A DNA stretch of 64,000 nt. Origin: Citrobacter youngae ATCC 29220 (GTDB lineage: Bacteria > Pseudomonadota > Gammaproteobacteria > Enterobacterales > Enterobacteriaceae). Numbering within the stretch: the stretch's first letter is position 1; each line of letters opens with the position of its first letter. This document shows, piece after piece, positions 37,550-50,378 of the stretch. The stretch covers positions 398,599 to 462,598 of the forward strand of contig NZ_GG730302.1 of the NCBI RefSeq assembly GCF_000155975.1. The letters run 5' to 3'. The position numbers and the translations under genes are program-made. The notes beneath the pieces were generated by a model, which worked only from the letters and a program-made list of their open reading frames with translations, did not search any database and had not been told where the DNA came from.

Positions 37550-39493
37550 ATGAAGCAGTTTACACAATCGCAAATATTGCAGGCTCGTGAACGCGTCACG
37601 CCAGAGATGATAGAGGTACTGATCGCGAACAACCGGGATGTTATTAGTAATCCGATACTGGTACCTGAAACGGGGTGCGCAACCTGGAATCACTACTTTT
37701 TTTGCCCAGAACATAGCGTGCGTTTAATTTGGGATCGCCACTCCCCGGAAGTACATCGCTGCCCGATCGATAACGCGCATTTTTCGGGAGAACCCTATGA
37801 TGGCGCATGGTGGCGCTGGCTTAATGGGTTAAATGCAAAAGCATGTTATGAACTGGCAATACTGTGGTTACTCACTGATGAAGTGCAATATCTCAGCAAG
37901 GTCCGGGATATTTTGATGCTGTACGCCAAATATTACCCGGATTACCAGGAACACGGCGGCATTCCATACAACGGTCCAGGTAAAGCAAATGCACAGACAC
38001 TCTGTGAGGCCAACTGCCATACAGATTTCGCCAGAGGGTTTGATATTATTCGGGCGCAGCTGACATTGGAGGAAGATCGGTATATCGCTGAACGCCTTTT
38101 GCGAGTTGGCGCCGATTTTCTGATGCAACATCGTTGTGCTCAGATCCACAACCATGAAGTTAAAATAAATTCTGCAATCGGCATCATTGGCGCCGTTCTG
38201 GACGATAAAACGTATCTCGAATTTGCCGTTAATAGTCAGTATGGGCTCCAATATCAATTGGAACACGCTTTAATGCCAGATGGCCTGTGGTTTGAAGGTT
38301 CCCTGCATTACCATTTTTACGCGTTACAGGGATTTTTCTCCTATGAGAAAGTCGCCAGCGGTTCAGGTTACAGTTTGCTGGAATCTACGTGGTATCCCAA
38401 AATGTTGAGCGTACCGCTAACGCAGCTCATGCCGGATATGACGCTTGCCAAAATTAACGATTGTGTGAATGGTCAGGAAAAACTAACGCATACAGACATT
38501 TATGAGTTTGCCTGGTGGTATTACGGCACGCCTGAATATGGGCAATTGTTAAAACAGATTTATAGCCAGCACCCGCGAAACAGCATTGATGCCTTATTCT
38601 ACGGAAAACCCCTCCCTTCTCTGTCTCTTTTGCCGCCACCAGAGACTCTGCACACGCCAGAGAGTGGTTTAACGATTATAAGGAATAAACCAGGACGTGC
38701 GATTTGTATCAAACATACGCCTTATGGTGGTGAACACGATCACTACGATCGCCTGGGGTTAACCGTATTTAACAATGGCCGGGCAATTTTCCCGGACCTT
38801 GGAACGACAGGATACGGTGCACCGCTGCATTACGGTTACTATAAAAATTCCTTTTCACACAACACGCTCTGCATTAACGGGAAAAACCAGGCACCGGCCA
38901 ATCCTTATGTGGTGTCATACAATAAAGAGCACGATACGGTACGGTTAATCACTGAAGTTGAGTGGAAAAGTGAGCAGATATTCCCGGACAGCAAAACCCG
39001 CGTCGAATGGGATGAAGATGCCTACAAAGATGTTGTTTTCCGTCGAAGCATCACAGCTAAGGACGACTTACTCATCGATATTTGTACCATTGATAACCCA
39101 CACGAGCAGGAGATTAATACCAGTTATCTGATTAATGCTGAACCGCGAGATGCTGAGTATTGCAACTCACTCTTTCCACATATTATGGCTGTTGACGCCG
39201 TTAATTTGCATACACCCGTAAAATTGCGCTGGCAGTCACCGGATAAATTTACGCTTTATTGTTTATCAGCAGGTAATAGCGTTCTTTTCCAGGGCAAAGG
39301 ACCGAACAATCCCTCAACGTCAGAGCTGACGTATCTCACGATGCGTTCAAAAGAAAAAAGGGTCATTCATATCACCGTCACCGATCTTTCCGGGGACGAT
39401 GATATTTTAATGAAAATTGAAAATGACTGTCTTATTGTTACAGTGAATGGTGTTGCCGCCCATTGTATTCCTTTAGGCCAGGAAATGAGCTAA
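37550..39493 (+). CDS. Heparinase II/III-family lyase (PL15/PL17-like), cytoplasmic
   Basis: A 647-residue protein with no signal peptide. The N-terminal half is an alpha/alpha-toroid (about 80-350, with CAQIHNHEVKINSAIGI and LWFEGSLHYHFYALQGF). The C-terminal part is the heparinase II/III beta-sandwich (about 375-640), marked by GGEHDHYDRLGLTVF and YKNSFSHNTLCING. His and Tyr in these segments match the catalytic positions of exo-acting oligo-alginate and glycosaminoglycan lyases. With the exported lyase, porin and transporter it would degrade imported oligomers to unsaturated monomers. The exact substrate is not determined. Confidence 0.87.
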   Translation: MKQFTQSQILQARERVTPEMIEVLIANNRDVISNPILVPETGCATWNHYFFCPEHSVRLIWDRHSPEVHRCPIDNAHFSGEPYDGAWWRWLNGLNAKACYELAILWLLTDEVQYLSKVRDILMLYAKYYPDYQEHGGIPYNGPGKANAQTLCEANCHTDFARGFDIIRAQLTLEEDRYIAERLLRVGADFLMQHRCAQIHNHEVKINSAIGIIGAVLDDKTYLEFAVNSQYGLQYQLEHALMPDGLWFEGSLHYHFYALQGFFSYEKVASGSGYSLLESTWYPKMLSVPLTQLMPDMTLAKINDCVNGQEKLTHTDIYEFAWWYYGTPEYGQLLKQIYSQHPRNSIDALFYGKPLPSLSLLPPPETLHTPESGLTIIRNKPGRAICIKHTPYGGEHDHYDRLGLTVFNNGRAIFPDLGTTGYGAPLHYGYYKNSFSHNTLCINGKNQAPANPYVVSYNKEHDTVRLITEVEWKSEQIFPDSKTRVEWDEDAYKDVVFRRSITAKDDLLIDICTIDNPHEQEINTSYLINAEPRDAEYCNSLFPHIMAVDAVNLHTPVKLRWQSPDKFTLYCLSAGNSVLFQGKGPNNPSTSELTYLTMRSKEKRVIHITVTDLSGDDDILMKIENDCLIVTVNGVAAHCIPLGQEMS

Positions 39494-39509
39494 TCGCCTT
39501 CTGACGGAC

Positions 39510-39545
39510 AATAAAAAAACGCCTGAAAAATTCAGGCGTTTTCGT
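39510..39545. terminator. Bidirectional terminator between the lyase operon and gyrB
   Basis: ACGCCTGAA-loop-TTCAGGCGT forms a perfect stem, flanked by AAAAAAA on the left and TTTTCGTTT on the right. It can end the lyase operon (plus strand) and gyrB (minus strand, with the better T-run). Confidence 0.92.
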
Positions 39546-39569
39546 TTGGATCACAATACTCAATACACG

Positions 39570-42002
<2,433 letters not shown>

Positions 42003-42012
42003 TTATCTTGGG

Positions 42013-43086
42013 TTAATCCGTTATTTTACCCTTTTCCACGGTAAACATCTTCGAATTTTCATCGGACATGTCTATAACGTGTTCAGCGCTGATTGCGCTG
42101 ACAAAGACCTGAGATTGCGTGGCTTTTAAGCGGCTGGCCAGCAGCCCGCGACGCGCATCATCCAGTTCAGAGGCAAAATCATCTATCAGGTACAGGCAGC
42201 GCCGCCCGCTTTCACGGGTCAGGAACTCCCCTTGCGCCAGACGTAAGGCGCACATTAGCAGTTTTAGCTGCCCACGCGACAACGTATCTTCCACCGGCGC
42301 ACCGTCGGCACGAATGCGGAAATCCGCCTTATGCGGGCCGTGTGCGGTGTAGGTCAACATGCGATCGCGTTCAAAACTGCGTTCCAGCACCTCGGCATAA
42401 TCCGTCTCTTTCTCCCAGCCGCGCTGGAAAGAGAAGGAGAGAGAAAACTCGGGAAGAAACTGCTGGCAGGTATCCGCCATATCCTGCGCGATACCGGCGC
42501 TGTACTCCGCGCGCCAGGTGCTGATTTGTTCCGCCAGCGGGATCAGTTCTTTATCCCACGGGCGCAATTGCTCATAACGACTCACCTGGCGCAGCGCCGC
42601 ATTGCGCTGCTTGAGCAGTCGCTTCAGGTTGCTCCAGGCGGTGAAAAATCCGGCTTCATTGTGAAAGCATCCCCAGTCAAGGAACGCCCTTCTGTATTTG
42701 GGGCCGCCGTTGAGTAAAGTAAACCCCTCTGGCGTGATCAGCTGCATCGGCATCAGGTGCGCCAGTTCAGCGACCTTGTGCCCATCGGTGCCGTCAATGC
42801 GCACTTTGCTGTCGCCCAGCTTGTCTTTTGTCAGGCCAATCGACGTCTCGCGCTCTTCTCCCTGCAATCGTCCGTGTAAAACAAACGACTCCTGCTCGTG
42901 GCGAATCACGCGGCCAATCTGCAAACTGCGAAACGCCCGACCGTGGCCGAGCGTATAGATGGCTTCCAGCACGCTGGTTTTGCCGCTACCGTTCGCGCCA
43001 ACCAGGAAGTTAAAGCCGGGGGATAAAGCGAGATCCGCATTTTCAATATTGCGGAAATCTTTGATTAGCAGTCGGGATAGCGACAT
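42013..43086 (-). CDS. recF: RecF recombination and gap-repair protein
   Basis: SMC/Rad50-like ABC ATPase that helps RecO and RecR load RecA at single-strand gaps. The 357 residues carry Walker A GANGSGKT (30-37), the ABC signature [18 protein letters not shown] and Walker [14 protein letters not shown]. The length equals E. coli RecF. A 138-bp non-coding spacer separates it from dnaN, whereas in E. coli these genes abut. Confidence 0.98.
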   Translation of the reverse strand: MSLSRLLIKDFRNIENADLALSPGFNFLVGANGSGKTSVLEAIYTLGHGRAFRSLQIGRVIRHEQESFVLHGRLQGEERETSIGLTKDKLGDSKVRIDGTDGHKVAELAHLMPMQLITPEGFTLLNGGPKYRRAFLDWGCFHNEAGFFTAWSNLKRLLKQRNAALRQVSRYEQLRPWDKELIPLAEQISTWRAEYSAGIAQDMADTCQQFLPEFSLSFSFQRGWEKETDYAEVLERSFERDRMLTYTAHGPHKADFRIRADGAPVEDTLSRGQLKLLMCALRLAQGEFLTRESGRRCLYLIDDFASELDDARRGLLASRLKATQSQVFVSAISAEHVIDMSDENSKMFTVEKGKITD

Positions 43087-43224
43087 ATCAACTCATAACC
43101 AGGGCGTTATCGTCGCAGTTAGTCTGGTTACGGCCAGCGCACAGCAACCGGAGCGTACTGAAGTACGTGAGGATTGCGAGCACTGCCCAGAGCCAGAATA
43201 ACAAGTAAGATAGCCCGATATTCT
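43087..43224. repeat. ERIC-like hairpin element between dnaN and recF
   Basis: This 138-bp insert carries no gene. Its core GGAGCGTAC-TGAA-GTACGTGAGG (43150-43172) is a near-palindrome, flanked by CAGCAACC and GGATTGCGAGCACTG. The GGAGC-TAC...GTA-GTGA layout matches the core of the ERIC element at 25861-25882, though the flanks differ. It is probably a small mobile repeat that interrupts the usual dnaN-recF junction. Confidence 0.65.
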
Positions 43225-44325
43225 TTACAAGCGCATAGGCATGACGACATAGGCTGCGGATTGTGACGCTGCATCTTCAATCTGTACGCTCGATACGGAA
43301 TCAGTCAGCATAATGCGCACATTCTCGCACTTCAGCGCATTGAGTACATCCAGCACGTAGCTGACGTTAAAACCGATTTCCAGTTCTGTACCCGGGTAGG
43401 AGACATCCAGAATTTCTTCCGCTTCTTCCTGCTCCGGGTTGTTGGCGGTGATTTTGAGCTGGTTTTCGCTGACATACAGACGCACGCCGCGGAATTTCTC
43501 GTTAGAGAGGATCGCCGCGCGGGCAAACGCCTGTTTGAGGATATCGCAACCGGCTTCCAGATGTTTGTCCGGATTCTTCGGCAATACGCGGCGATAATCC
43601 GGGAAACGGCCATCAACCAGCTTGGAAGTAAAGATGAAATCACCCACGTGCGCACGAATGTTGTTGCTGCCAATCTGCACGCGCAGCGGGTTATCGCCGC
43701 CGTCGAGCATACGCATCAGTTCAATCACGCCTTTACGCGGGACGATCACCGAATGGCTGGGCAACGGCTGACCGACAGGCATTGAACAGACCGCCAGGCG
43801 GTGACCGTCGGTCGCCACGGTACGCAGCTCTTCCCCTTCGGTCTCAAATAACATGCCGTTTAAGTAGTAACGCACGTCCTGATGCGCCATCGAAAACTGC
43901 GTGGCTTCAATCAGGCGCTTCATCGTGGCCTGCGGCAGGGTAAATTCGACTTCGCTCTGCCAGTCATCCAGATTCGGGAAGTCGGCGGCAGGTAGCGTAG
44001 ACAGCGAGAAACGGCTGCGGCCAGAACGCACCAGCATGCGGTCGCCTTCCAGTTGAACGGCAATTTCCGCGCCTTCCGGCAACCCGCGACAAATGTCGAA
44101 GAATTTACGCGCCGGAACGGTGGTAGCACCGGGTTCATGAGGCTGGATCAGCGCCACGCGCGCCACCATCTCCATTTCGAGATCGGTACCGGTCAGAGAA
44201 AGCGCGCCGTCAGCAACCTGCAGCAGCAGGTTTCCGAGGATCGGCAGCGTAGGACGTCCACCCAGCGGGCCGCTGACCTGCTGAAGCGGTTTTAATAAAT
44301 GTTCACGTTCAACGGTAAATTTCAT
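43225..44325 (-). CDS. dnaN: DNA polymerase III beta subunit (sliding clamp)
   Basis: Ring-shaped dimer that tethers DNA polymerases to DNA. The 366 residues form three repeated clamp domains (about 1-120, 121-245, 246-366). The C-terminus QSAAYVVMPMRL contributes to the clamp-binding pocket. The length equals the E. coli protein. It lies 4 bp downstream of dnaA in the same transcription unit. Confidence 0.99.
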   Translation of the reverse strand: MKFTVEREHLLKPLQQVSGPLGGRPTLPILGNLLLQVADGALSLTGTDLEMEMVARVALIQPHEPGATTVPARKFFDICRGLPEGAEIAVQLEGDRMLVRSGRSRFSLSTLPAADFPNLDDWQSEVEFTLPQATMKRLIEATQFSMAHQDVRYYLNGMLFETEGEELRTVATDGHRLAVCSMPVGQPLPSHSVIVPRKGVIELMRMLDGGDNPLRVQIGSNNIRAHVGDFIFTSKLVDGRFPDYRRVLPKNPDKHLEAGCDILKQAFARAAILSNEKFRGVRLYVSENQLKITANNPEQEEAEEILDVSYPGTELEIGFNVSYVLDVLNALKCENVRIMLTDSVSSVQIEDAASQSAAYVVMPMRL

Positions 44326-44329
44326 AGCG

Positions 44330-45733
44330 TCACGAAGATAATGTTCTGATTAAATTGGAGAAATCTTCTTTAATATCATGGCTTTCTTCACGCAGCTGCT
44401 CAATCTTGCGACAGGCATGAAGCACGGTAGTATGGTCACGCCCACCAAACGCGTCGCCAATTTCCGGCAGACTGTGGTTGGTGAGCTCTTTTGCCAGCGC
44501 CATTGCCATCTGGCGCGGACGAGCTACCGAGCGAGATCGACGCTTAGACAGCAGATCCGCAATTTTGATTTTGTAATACTCCGCCACCGTCTTCTGAATA
44601 TTGTCGATGGTGACCAGCTTTTCCTGCAAAGCCAGCAGATCGCGCAGCGCTTCACGCACGAAATCGATAGTAATCGCCCGGCCGGTAAAATTGGCGTTGG
44701 CGATCACGCGGTTCAGTGCGCCTTCCAGTTCACGCACGTTAGAGCGTAGACGCTTGGCAATAAAGAACGCCACTTCTCCCGGCAGACGAATATCGTTTTC
44801 GTCGGCTTTTTTCATCAGGATCGCCACGCGAGTTTCCAGCTCTGGCGGTTCGATCGCGACAGTCAGCCCCCAACCGAAGCGGGACTTCAGTCGATCTTCA
44901 ACGCCGTTGATCTCCTTCGGATAACGATCCGATGTCAGGATGATCTGCTGATTACCTTCCAGCAGGGCGTTAAAGGTGTGGAAAAACTCTTCCTGCGATC
45001 GTTCTTTATTGGCGAAAAACTGAATATCGTCAATCAGCAGCGCATCAACGGAACGGTAGTAGCGTTTAAACTCTTCGATCGCATTGTTTTGCAGGGCTTT
45101 AACCATGTCCTGCACAAAACGTTCGGAGTGCATATACACCACTTTCGCGTTGGGTTTACGCGCCATAATGCCGTTTCCGACAGCATGCAGCAGGTGAGTT
45201 TTACCCAGACCCGTGCCGCCATAAAGGAATAACGGATTGTAGGCGCCGCCAGGGTTGTCCGCCACCTGACGTGCCGCCGCGCGCGCCAGTTGGTTAGATT
45301 TACCTTCAACGAAGTTATCAAATGTATGTTTGACGTTGACGTTAGAGCGATAGGTAGGTTCTGCCGGAGCCGGGACGTTATCCCAGCCAGGACGCGCCGC
45401 CGGAGCGGTGCGTTGTGGTTGTACTTGCTGAGCCACATGGGCGGGCGCAACAACGTTGTTCACCGGTGTCTTCAGCGTTTGCGTGACGGGCTTAGTACCG
45501 ACTTCAAAGCGCAGCTGTGGGGCATCCGCTCCACAGAAGTTATTGAGTAATCCATTAATATTATTAAGGTATTTGTCCCTTACCCAATCGAGCACAAAAC
45601 GGTTTGGCGCATACAAAGCCAGCGTGTTATCGCTCAGTTCCGCCTGCAACGGGCGTATCCACATACTGAACTCTGTGGCTGGTAACTCATCCTGCAATCG
45701 GGCAAGACACTGCTGCCAAAGCGAAAGTGACAC
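44330..45733 (-). CDS. dnaA: Chromosomal replication initiator DnaA
   Basis: AAA+ ATPase that binds DnaA boxes at oriC and opens the origin. It starts at a GTG (45731-45733; [19 protein letters not shown]) and has 467 residues. Domain I is about 1-86 and the variable linker II about 87-134. Domain III carries Walker [10 protein letters not shown] and Walker [10 protein letters not shown]. Domain IV carries the [18 protein letters not shown]-binding signature. The frame is open upstream to 45820, but the homologue begins at the GTG. It is autoregulated through upstream DnaA boxes. Confidence 0.99.
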   Translation of the reverse strand: MSLSLWQQCLARLQDELPATEFSMWIRPLQAELSDNTLALYAPNRFVLDWVRDKYLNNINGLLNNFCGADAPQLRFEVGTKPVTQTLKTPVNNVVAPAHVAQQVQPQRTAPAARPGWDNVPAPAEPTYRSNVNVKHTFDNFVEGKSNQLARAAARQVADNPGGAYNPLFLYGGTGLGKTHLLHAVGNGIMARKPNAKVVYMHSERFVQDMVKALQNNAIEEFKRYYRSVDALLIDDIQFFANKERSQEEFFHTFNALLEGNQQIILTSDRYPKEINGVEDRLKSRFGWGLTVAIEPPELETRVAILMKKADENDIRLPGEVAFFIAKRLRSNVRELEGALNRVIANANFTGRAITIDFVREALRDLLALQEKLVTIDNIQKTVAEYYKIKIADLLSKRRSRSVARPRQMAMALAKELTNHSLPEIGDAFGGRDHTTVLHACRKIEQLREESHDIKEDFSNLIRTLSS

Positions 45734-45943
45734 GGCGGACTCCACTCGAACAAAAGTCGATAAATGACAAAGGCTGAAACATTCATGATTGTTGACGCAC
45801 ATCGACAAGACCCTATGCAAAGGGTGACGTGCGAATTGCTATCTGCAATTTCACCCGATCAGGATCCATTGAAACGATCGGGACCGCGGATCATAGCGTA
45901 AACTGAGAAAGAGATCTTCTGTTTCTCACAGATTCTTCCCGAT

Positions 45944-45952
45944 TTATCCACA
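45944..45952. promoter_or_regulatory. DnaA box
   Basis: TTATCCACA is a perfect match to the consensus DnaA box TTATNCACA. It lies about 210 bp before the dnaA start, the position of the autoregulatory box between the two dnaA promoters. Confidence 0.9.
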
Positions 45953-46083
45953 GGATGATCCAGAATCGGCTAAGTGTAAACGATCCTGGAGAAGTGCTGC
46001 AGGTTTTAGCGCGCATATTGAAAAAATTAATGAGTAAAGATGCTTTACTGCTTAAACGATCTAATAAAGATCCCGAGCGATCC

Positions 46084-46111
46084 TTGCGCTTTATCTGCCA
46101 GCCCGTATAAT
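46084..46111 (+). promoter_or_regulatory. rpmH promoter
   Basis: TTGCGC (46084-46089) and TATAAT (46106-46111) with a 16-bp spacer; the same arrangement (CTTGCGCTTTA, CCCGTATAAT) is recalled for E. coli rpmH. Confidence 0.85.
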
Positions 46112-46326
46112 TCTTACCCCCAGCGAATAACGGTCGCCTTCCGGCGTCAACGCTGCCTGTTTTTTACGCGAAATCATGCGGAAAAAAGCGGGAAATAAGG
46201 AAAGAGAATTGACTCCGGAGTGTACAATTATTACAATCCGGCCTCTTTAATCACCCACACTGTGGCGTAAGTCGTTCGGAATTCGTTCGGGTCTACGCAA
46301 AAGTCAGTGAATTTATTCAAGTTTAG

Positions 46327-46479
<153 letters not shown>

Positions 46480-46496
46480 TAAAAGCTAGCCCCTGA

Positions 46497-46856
46497 GTGG
46501 TTAAGCTCGCATTTCCCAGGGAGTTACGTTTGTTAACTCCCACTCATTTCACATTCGTCTTCCAGCAGCCACAACGGGCTGGCACGCCGCAAATCACCAT
46601 CCTCGGCCGCCTGAATTCGCTGGGGCATCCCCGTATCGGTCTTACCGTCGCCAAGAAAAATGTTAAACGTGCGCATGAACGCAATCGGATTAAACGTCTG
46701 ACGCGTGAAAGCTTCCGTTTACGTCAGCACGAACTTCCCGCAATGGATTTCGTGGTGGTGGCGAAAAAAGGGGTTGCTGACCTCGATAACCGTGCTCTCT
46801 CGGAAGCGTTGGAAAAATTATGGCGTCGCCATTGTCGCCTGGCTCGCGGGTCCTGA
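46497..46856 (+). CDS. rnpA: Ribonuclease P protein component (C5)
   Basis: Basic protein cofactor of RNase P, which trims tRNA 5' ends together with the RNA subunit. It has 119 residues from a GTG start (46497), with the RNR signature [16 protein letters not shown] (about 59-74). The length equals the E. coli protein. Its last 37 bp overlap the start of yidD in another frame. Confidence 0.98.
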   Translation: MVKLAFPRELRLLTPTHFTFVFQQPQRAGTPQITILGRLNSLGHPRIGLTVAKKNVKRAHERNRIKRLTRESFRLRQHELPAMDFVVVAKKGVADLDNRALSEALEKLWRRHCRLARGS

Positions 46857-47077
46857 TAGCCCTCATTCGGGTCTATCAACGCCTGATCAGTCCGCTGCTT
46901 GGGCCGCATTGCCGTTTCACTCCAACCTGTTCGAGCTACGGAATTGAGGCATTGCGCAGGTTTGGAGTGATAAAAGGCAGTTGGTTGACGGTGAAACGCG
47001 TATTAAAATGCCACCCTTTACACCCTGGTGGTGACGATCCCGTCCCGCCCGGACCATTTGATACCAGAGAACACTAA
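46820..47077 (+). CDS. yidD: YidD membrane-insertion efficiency factor
   Basis: Small protein linked to insertion of YidC-dependent membrane proteins. The 85 residues have an amphipathic N-terminal helix ([16 protein letters not shown]) and the conserved [20 protein letters not shown] and CHPLHPGG motifs. It overlaps rnpA by 37 bp and ends 2 bp before yidC, so translation of the three is tightly linked. Confidence 0.97.
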   Translation: MASPLSPGSRVLIALIRVYQRLISPLLGPHCRFTPTCSSYGIEALRRFGVIKGSWLTVKRVLKCHPLHPGGDDPVPPGPFDTREH

Positions 47078-47079
47078 CG

Positions 47080-48726
47080 ATGGATTCGCAACGCAATCTT
47101 TTAGTCATCGCTTTGCTGTTCGTGTCTTTCATGATCTGGCAAGCCTGGGAGCAGGATAAAAACCCGCAACCACAGGCCCAACAGACCACGCAGACAACGA
47201 CCACCGCAGCGGGTAGCGCCGCAGACCAGGGCGTACCGGCCAGTGGCCAGGGGAAACTGATTACGGTTAAGACTGACGTGCTTGATCTGACCATCAACAC
47301 CCGTGGTGGTGATGTGGAACAGGCTTCGCTGCCAGCTTACCCGAAAGAACTTGGTTCTACCGAACCGTTCCAGTTACTGGAAACTACGCCACAGTTCATC
47401 TACCAGGCACAGAGTGGCCTGACCGGTCGTGACGGCCCGGATAACCCGGCTAACGGCCCGCGTCCGCTGTACAACGTCGAAAAAGACGCATTTGTACTGG
47501 CAGACGGTCAGAACGAACTGCAGATCCCGATGACCTATACTGACGCAGCGGGTAACACGTTCACTAAAACGTTTGTCCTCAAGCGTGGTGAATATGCTGT
47601 CAACGTTAACTACAGCGTGCAGAACGCCGGCGAAAAACCGCTGGAAATCTCCACCTTTGGTCAGCTGAAGCAATCCATCAATCTGCCCTCTCATCGCGAC
47701 ACCGGTAGCAGCAACTTTGCGCTGCACACCTTCCGTGGCGCGGCGTACTCCACGCCTGATGAGAAGTATGAGAAATACAAATTCGACACCATTGCTGAAA
47801 ACGAAAACCTGAACGTCAACGCAAAAGACGGTTGGGTCGCAATGCTGCAACAGTATTTCGCAACGGCGTGGGTTCCGCGTAACGACGGCACCAATAACTT
47901 CTACACCGCTAACCTGGGTAACGGCATTGCCGCTATCGGCTATAAATCTCAGCCGGTACTGGTACAGCCAGGCCAGACTGGCGCGATGACCAGCACCCTG
48001 TGGGTCGGCCCGGAAATTCAGGACAAAATGGCGGCCGTTGCACCGCACCTGGATCTGACCGTGGACTACGGCTGGTTGTGGTTCATCTCTCAGCCGCTGT
48101 TTAAACTGCTGAAGTGGATCCATAGCTTCCTGGGTAACTGGGGCTTCTCCATCATCGTTATCACCTTTATCGTTCGTGGCATCATGTACCCGCTGACCAA
48201 AGCGCAGTACACCTCCATGGCGAAGATGCGTATGCTGCAGCCGAAGATTCAGGCGATGCGTGAGCGTCTGGGCGATGACAAACAGCGTCAAAGCCAGGAA
48301 ATGATGGCTCTGTACAAAGCTGAGAAGGTTAACCCGCTGGGCGGCTGCTTCCCGCTGATCATCCAGATGCCAATCTTCCTGGCGTTGTACTACATGCTGA
48401 TGGGCTCCATTGAACTGCGTCATGCGCCGTTCGCGCTGTGGATCCATGACCTGTCTGCACAGGACCCGTACTACATCCTGCCGATCCTGATGGGCGTGAC
48501 GATGTTCTTCATTCAGAAGATGTCTCCGACCACCGTGACCGACCCGATGCAGCAGAAGATCATGACCTTTATGCCGGTCATCTTCACCGTGTTCTTCCTG
48601 TGGTTCCCGTCAGGTCTGGTGCTGTACTATATCGTCAGCAACCTGGTAACCATTATTCAGCAGCAGCTGATTTACCGTGGTCTGGAGAAACGTGGTCTGC
48701 ATAGCCGCGAGAAGAAAAACTCCTGA
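47080..48726 (+). CDS. yidC: YidC membrane protein insertase
   Basis: Inner-membrane insertase (Oxa1/Alb3 family), acting alone or with SecYEG. The 548 residues have an N-terminal membrane anchor ([17 protein letters not shown]), a large periplasmic beta-sandwich domain (about 60-340) and the conserved five-helix core (about 350-530). The core holds the hydrophilic-groove Arg in [16 protein letters not shown]. The Lys-rich C-terminus is typical. It is followed by a REP unit and a terminator. Confidence 0.98.
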   Translation: MDSQRNLLVIALLFVSFMIWQAWEQDKNPQPQAQQTTQTTTTAAGSAADQGVPASGQGKLITVKTDVLDLTINTRGGDVEQASLPAYPKELGSTEPFQLLETTPQFIYQAQSGLTGRDGPDNPANGPRPLYNVEKDAFVLADGQNELQIPMTYTDAAGNTFTKTFVLKRGEYAVNVNYSVQNAGEKPLEISTFGQLKQSINLPSHRDTGSSNFALHTFRGAAYSTPDEKYEKYKFDTIAENENLNVNAKDGWVAMLQQYFATAWVPRNDGTNNFYTANLGNGIAAIGYKSQPVLVQPGQTGAMTSTLWVGPEIQDKMAAVAPHLDLTVDYGWLWFISQPLFKLLKWIHSFLGNWGFSIIVITFIVRGIMYPLTKAQYTSMAKMRMLQPKIQAMRERLGDDKQRQSQEMMALYKAEKVNPLGGCFPLIIQMPIFLALYYMLMGSIELRHAPFALWIHDLSAQDPYYILPILMGVTMFFIQKMSPTTVTDPMQQKIMTFMPVIFTVFFLWFPSGLVLYYIVSNLVTIIQQQLIYRGLEKRGLHSREKKNS

Positions 48727-48730
48727 TTCG

Positions 48731-48766
48731 GTGTAGGCCGGATTAGGCGAAGCCGCCATCCGGCAA
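48731..48766. repeat. REP unit
   Basis: A single REP-like palindrome (GTAGGCCGGATTAGGCGAAGCCGCCATCCGGC) lies just after the yidC stop. Confidence 0.8.
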
Positions 48767-48782
48767 ACGGAACATAAAGTAA

Positions 48783-48812
48783 AGGGCGGTCATTAGACCG
48801 CCTTTTTTATTG
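48783..48812 (+). terminator. yidC operon terminator
   Basis: GGGCGGTC-ATTA-GACCGCC followed by TTTTTT, between yidC and mnmE. Confidence 0.9.
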
Positions 48813-48831
48813 TATTAAGAAGAGACAAACC

Positions 48832-50196
48832 ATGAGCCATAACGACACCATCGTCGCTCAGGCCACCCCACCGGGACGTGGTGGCGTGGGTATCCTGCGT
48901 ATCTCCGGCCTGAAAGCGCGCGAGGTCGCAGAAACCGTACTGGGGAAACTGCCAAAACCGCGTTATGCCGATTATCTGCCGTTTAAAGACGCGGATGGCA
49001 GCTCGCTGGATCAAGGCATTGCCCTGTGGTTCCCCGGCCCAAACTCCTTTACCGGTGAAGACGTTTTAGAGCTGCAAGGTCACGGCGGTCCGGTAATTCT
49101 CGATCTGCTGTTAAAACGTATTCTGACCATTCCCGGCCTGCGCATCGCCAGACCCGGTGAATTCTCTGAGCGCGCGTTTCTTAACGATAAGCTCGATTTA
49201 GCCCAGGCAGAAGCGATTGCCGACCTGATCGATGCCAGCTCTGAACAAGCCGCACGCTCCGCGCTGAATTCGTTGCAGGGCGCCTTTTCCGCACGGGTCA
49301 ATCATCTTGTGGAAGCACTCACTCACCTGCGCATCTACGTGGAAGCAGCGATTGATTTCCCGGATGAAGAAATCGACTTCCTGTCGGACGGCAAGATTGA
49401 AGCGCAGCTCAACAGCGTGATCGGCGACCTTGATGCCGTACGCGCCGAAGCGCGTCAGGGCAGCCTGCTACGCGAAGGGATGAAAGTGGTGATTGCCGGG
49501 CGTCCCAACGCCGGGAAATCGAGCCTGCTAAACGCGCTGGCGGGCCGTGAAGCGGCGATCGTCACCGACATAGCAGGCACCACCCGCGACGTCCTGCGCG
49601 AGCATATCCATATCGATGGTATGCCGCTGCACATCATTGATACCGCCGGTCTGCGCGATGCCAGCGACGAAGTTGAGCGCATCGGTATCGAGCGTGCCTG
49701 GCAGGAGATCGAGCAGGCTGACCGCGTACTGTTTATGGTTGATGGCACCACCACCGACGCCGTAGACCCGGCGAACATCTGGCCGGACTTTATTGCGCGT
49801 CTGCCCGCTAAACTGCCGATCACCGTGGTGCGTAACAAAGCGGATATCACTGGTGAAACGCTGGGCCTTAGCGAAGTGAATGGCCACTCACTTGTGCGCC
49901 TCTCCGCGCGTACAGGTGAAGGTGTCGACGTGCTGCGCAACCACCTCAAACAGAGCATGGGCTTTGAAACCAATATGGAAGGCGGCTTCCTGGCGCGTCG
50001 TCGCCATCTGCAGGCGCTGGCTGAAGCGGCGGAGCATCTCGAGCAGGGCAAAGCTCAGCTATTGGGCGCATGGGCCGGAGAACTGCTGGCGGAGGAGTTG
50101 AGGCTGGCGCAGCAGAACCTGAGCGAAATCACCGGCGAATTCACCTCCGACGATCTGCTGGGCCGAATTTTCTCCAGTTTCTGTATTGGTAAATAA
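48832..50196 (+). CDS. mnmE: tRNA modification GTPase MnmE
   Basis: With MnmG it adds carboxymethylaminomethyl groups to U34 of certain tRNAs, using folate and GTP hydrolysis. The 454 residues have an N-terminal folate-binding domain (about 1-118), a helical domain and an inserted G domain. The G domain shows GRPNAGKSS (near 223), [15 protein letters not shown] and RNKAD. The invariant C-terminal CIGK is present. The length equals E. coli MnmE (TrmE). Confidence 0.98.
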   Translation: MSHNDTIVAQATPPGRGGVGILRISGLKAREVAETVLGKLPKPRYADYLPFKDADGSSLDQGIALWFPGPNSFTGEDVLELQGHGGPVILDLLLKRILTIPGLRIARPGEFSERAFLNDKLDLAQAEAIADLIDASSEQAARSALNSLQGAFSARVNHLVEALTHLRIYVEAAIDFPDEEIDFLSDGKIEAQLNSVIGDLDAVRAEARQGSLLREGMKVVIAGRPNAGKSSLLNALAGREAAIVTDIAGTTRDVLREHIHIDGMPLHIIDTAGLRDASDEVERIGIERAWQEIEQADRVLFMVDGTTTDAVDPANIWPDFIARLPAKLPITVVRNKADITGETLGLSEVNGHSLVRLSARTGEGVDVLRNHLKQSMGFETNMEGGFLARRRHLQALAEAAEHLEQGKAQLLGAWAGELLAEELRLAQQNLSEITGEFTSDDLLGRIFSSFCIGK

Positions 50197-50204
50197 CGTT
50201 GTAT

Positions 50205-50280
50205 TGCCCGGTGGCGCGATGCTTACCGGGCCTACAGGACCCGTAGGCCGAATAAGGCCTTTACGCCGCCATCCGGCAAC
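50205..50280. repeat. REP/BIME pair
   Basis: Inverted REP units (GCCCGGTGGCGCGATGC...TACCGGGCCTAC / CGTAGGCCGAATAAGGC...GCCATCCGGCAA) sit where E. coli carries the tna operon, between mnmE and mdtL. Confidence 0.88.
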
Positions 50281-50378
50281 AGTAATTTCCCATGTGGAAA
50301 TCACTGTTGTCCAAATGGCAACTCGTGCTGCTGGCTCTCTGCCCGTATTCTTAGCGCCACATTCCTCACGAGGTCGCT

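Noticed and set aside
47374-48447. 357-codon frame opposite yidC
   Set aside because: Antisense shadow of yidC; the His/Gln/Arg-rich translation has no recognisable domain.
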